This document shows, piece by piece, positions 61,776 through 64,000 of a stretch of DNA of 64,000 bases. The notes beneath the pieces were generated by a model, which was not told the DNA's origin, did not search any database, and saw only the letters and a list, made by a program, of their open reading frames with translations. The translations under genes were made by a program, and so were the position numbers. The first letter of the stretch is position 1; each line of letters begins with the position of its first letter. Origin of the DNA: Lutraria lutraria (Eukaryota > Mollusca > Bivalvia > Venerida > Mactridae); NCBI GenBank assembly GCA_964023205.1, contig OZ026840.1:32466199-32530198 (forward strand), in the 5' to 3' direction.

Positions 61776-62050
61776 CCATTGTTTATAACTATACTGGTTA
61801 TATCATTATAAAATAATTTTACCCACTTAATGAGAGATTCGCCGAAATTAAAGTGACAAAATTGGCAAATAGAAGTAATCTTGGTATTTTTTTTTGTTGC
61901 GCATATTCTATTATTTTGAATATCAGACATACATTTCCACCAATGTATCTGCCTTTAACAAAACCTGTTTGTGTGCTGCTTATAATAGAATTAATAACTT
62001 TCTATATTCTGTTTGCAATGGCTTTTGTAGCAATTTTGTAATCAACGTCT
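61775..62050 (-). pseudogene. LINE RT: N-terminal palm/fingers (upstream half)
   Basis: In minus sense, YKIATKAIANRI, IISSTQTGFVKGRYIGGNVC, EYAQQKKIP and FGESLIKWVKLFYNDITSIV then INNGY. These are consecutive LINE RT blocks (Q.GF..GR.I..N; F.FG..FI.WI..LY....S.V..NG). The frame then runs into the tandem-unit element, beyond which RT block RQGQPV resumes at about 60740. The element is 5'-truncated at about 62050. Confidence 0.85.
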
Positions 62051-62069
62051 TAGACAGACAGACATGTTG

Positions 62070-63325
62070 AAGAAATAAAGATAAGAAAGTGGTCACTTCC
62101 ACTTCTATGGTATGTTAAATGATCTTCAGTGTATTGGTGTCAGAGGCCGTCTTCCACTTTTTATTGCGACTTTTTTAAATGAACTTTTTCTTTCAGATCC
62201 ATAAACACAATAAATGGGTGTACTGCAGGGCTGTATCCATTTAGTATCAAAATTAATAGTGTAGTTAAAGTTTTAGATCCAGGAGTAGACTGTTACCTGT
62301 ATGTAGATATAGTTTTCCTTGAACCACATATACAGTACAACCTCTGTAAGAGCAACACCCTGTGGGAGCTGCAAATATTGACCATTGTTTAGAGATTGTT
62401 GCTTTACAGAGGTTAAATTTACAGTAAATATCAACTTAGGGAATTTTTTAAGGTGTTGTTATAGAGAGGTTGTTGCTCTGCAGAGGGCCGCTCTGGAGAG
62501 GTTTTACTGTATGTTGGATCAAAATGGTTTCACAGTTACAATACATTTCTACAAGCGACATGGTATCCATCCGGAACTATGTCTTAATCTGGACAACACA
62601 CAAATTCATGTTCTACCAGATTTTAGTTTTCTATGAGTTATATTTGACTCCAAACTTACATTTATTAGTCATATTAAGTCATTCAAAAAGAAATGCTAGA
62701 ACACTCTATACCTCCTGAAAGTTGTCACTCACACTGGCTGGGGATCTAACAGAAAAGTACTTATACATTTGTATCTGTCTCTTATTCATTCAAAACTAGA
62801 CTAAGGATCAATTGTTAATAGATCAGCTCGGAAATCATATATAAAAGCCCTTGAATTAACGTTTAAGACTAGCCCCTGGAGCCTCTATATTGAGGCAAAC
62901 GAACATCCCTTTTTGACGTCAAAAACTGGCCGTTCATTAAACAAGTAAAATTTAATTTCTTTAACCCTACACATCATGTTGTTAATTACATTTTATCTAA
63001 AAATATCTTTGAACGGAGAACGAATGTAATTCCACCACACAGCACTTTCCAAATCAAATACCCAAAATGAAAGAAACATACCACGAACACCAACCCATTT
63101 AATCTGATTCACTATAATATATACAATGAGATTAGTCTCACAATGTCTTATTCTTATTTTTTGTCACTACAATTTTAACTATTTCATTCTACTTTTGTAG
63201 TAACGCTTCATTTCTTATTAACATGAATAGTATCCTTTTACTAATTTGATAGCTTACTTCTTGTAATCCTATGCGTTCCATGATTATAAGCTGTTGATGC
63301 GCCGTAAAACAACATTAAACATTGC
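62070..63325 (+). pseudogene. Jockey/CR1-like LINE RT remnant, plus strand
   Basis: Plus-strand blocks: GML, QCIGVRGRLPLFIATFLNEL (62130-62200), FSIKINSVVKVLDPGVDC, LYVDIVF (62300; the usual YVDD active site has Ile for the second Asp). After a 177-bp MITE come HGIHPELCLNLDNTQIHVLP, VIFDSKLTFISHIKSFKKKC, and later scraps of the LYVEANE-type block (about 62890). The likely 3' end is near 63296-63325 (gcgccgtaaaacaacattaaa). Stops and frameshifts throughout; inactive. Confidence 0.8.
62333..62509. mobile_element. 177-bp TA-flanked MITE inside a LINE
   Basis: Left tip CAGTACAACCTCTGTAAGAG; the right tip is the complement of CAGTAAAACCTCTCCAGAGC, with TA on both sides (62331-62332, 62510-62511). 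RT coding of the host element is interrupted exactly here. It is the most complete copy of the family seen at 31125 and 41300. Confidence 0.9.
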
Positions 63326-63539
63326 ATTTCAAACGGTGAATATATAAAGGATTTATTGTATTAGAAAAACAACAATATAATAAATAGTAATCACATAGAA
63401 ATCACAGTAACTAACATATTCATTGTACTTTATAAATATTAACCTCCACAAAAATATGCGTCTTAAATAAAAGAAATCCGATAATTGTTTGCCATCTTGA
63501 ATTACTTTTTGATTACTAAAGTACCAAATCTGTGTTTAT

Positions 63540-63800
63540 GGAAGGTGACACTTTCCTGTATCATCATAATCAAACTAGTTACCCTCGGCCCAGTAACAGG
63601 ACAGAAAATAGTACCACTTGTTGTATACATATACAATGAAGACTTTGATAAAAGTTGGAGATATATTGCAGGGTTCTGGGAAATAATAAAGTATATTGAA
63701 CTGGACAACTAATATATATAATAGTAAGGTATTCATAAGCACGAAAGTTTCATTCATAAACTGTTGAGGTAACAAGATTTACTAATATTGAAAACAGTTT
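63540..63800 (+). repeat. Dispersed segment, homologous to 25610-25915
   Basis: Homology is strongest from agtaccacttgttgtataca (63611) to the region of ttcattcataaactgttgag (63751). In this copy the frame stays open as VPLVVYIYNEDFDKSW then RYIAGFWEIIKY to a stop at 63710-63712. In the other copy it is broken by an insertion. No family recognised. Confidence 0.6.
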
Positions 63801-64000
63801 CATTCACTAAAGTAGATCTAGTGATTGAACATAATGGTGGCTGATTTACGCCAAATCGGATTTTCGCTTTTTCGCAACGACAGAGATGAAATGCGAAAAT
63901 ACGAAAAAGTTGACCTTTTCTTTCTCTCCCGGCTTATATCAGCAATGGAAATTTGCAAGTTTTCAAGATCCTTCTGTAGTCAGGGATTGCATCCAATTTA
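63801..64000. other. Right edge, no gene recognised
   Basis: Contains 'tttcgctttttcgcaacgac' and 'atgcgaaaatacgaaaaagt' (63862-63912), inverted-type words that suggest the start of a short dispersed repeat. Nothing else supported. Confidence 0.4.

Overview
The window looks like a repeat-rich metazoan nuclear genome, most likely a bivalve mollusc (inference). The evidence is AT-rich sequence, split exons with GT/AG junctions, and non-LTR retrotransposon, Tc1, mariner and pogo-like remnants. It also carries short dispersed families of the kind common in clams and mussels, such as the ~145-bp units with 'gaccttgacctttgacctag' and the 'aagagggccatgatggccct' family. I see no rRNA, tRNA, CRISPR or prokaryotic operon.

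Layout: (1) 1-20146 is a satellite of ~557-bp monomers, about 36 copies, running off the left edge. Each monomer is three diverged ~186-bp subrepeats. A 13-monomer block (7,238-bp shift) is duplicated almost perfectly. (2) 20147-27266 is mostly unique AT-rich DNA with a pogo-like element, other small elements, a splice-acceptor/donor juxtaposition at 21829/21830 and one doubtful short exon. (3) 27270-30760 is a transposon graveyard: a LINE 3' end, a Tc1 transposase remnant joined to it through a 37-bp inverted duplication, and a LINE ORF1 plus endonuclease interrupted by a MITE. (4) 31.1-38.5 kb is a chain of motif-related tandem repeats. It includes a strand-switching CTGAA/TTCAG block, a 40-bp minisatellite of ~45 copies, older ~35-bp and 44-bp arrays, and interspersed MITEs. 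(5) 41.8-50.7 kb contains what I consider the only credible host gene: at least four short minus-strand exons with splice signals. The junctions among the three upstream exons are phase-compatible, and the introns hold a mariner, MITEs, foldbacks and a 30-bp minisatellite. I do not recognise the protein. (6) 50.9-54 kb is nested dispersed repeats and another minisatellite. (7) 54-57.6 kb is largely featureless. (8) 57.6-63.3 kb holds LINE remnants in both orientations, one split by a 1-kb tandem-repeat element and another by a 177-bp MITE.

Almost every long open frame here is either satellite homogenisation or a dead transposon. The real coding signal is in exons too short to show as long ORFs. 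All family names are from motif reading, not database searches.
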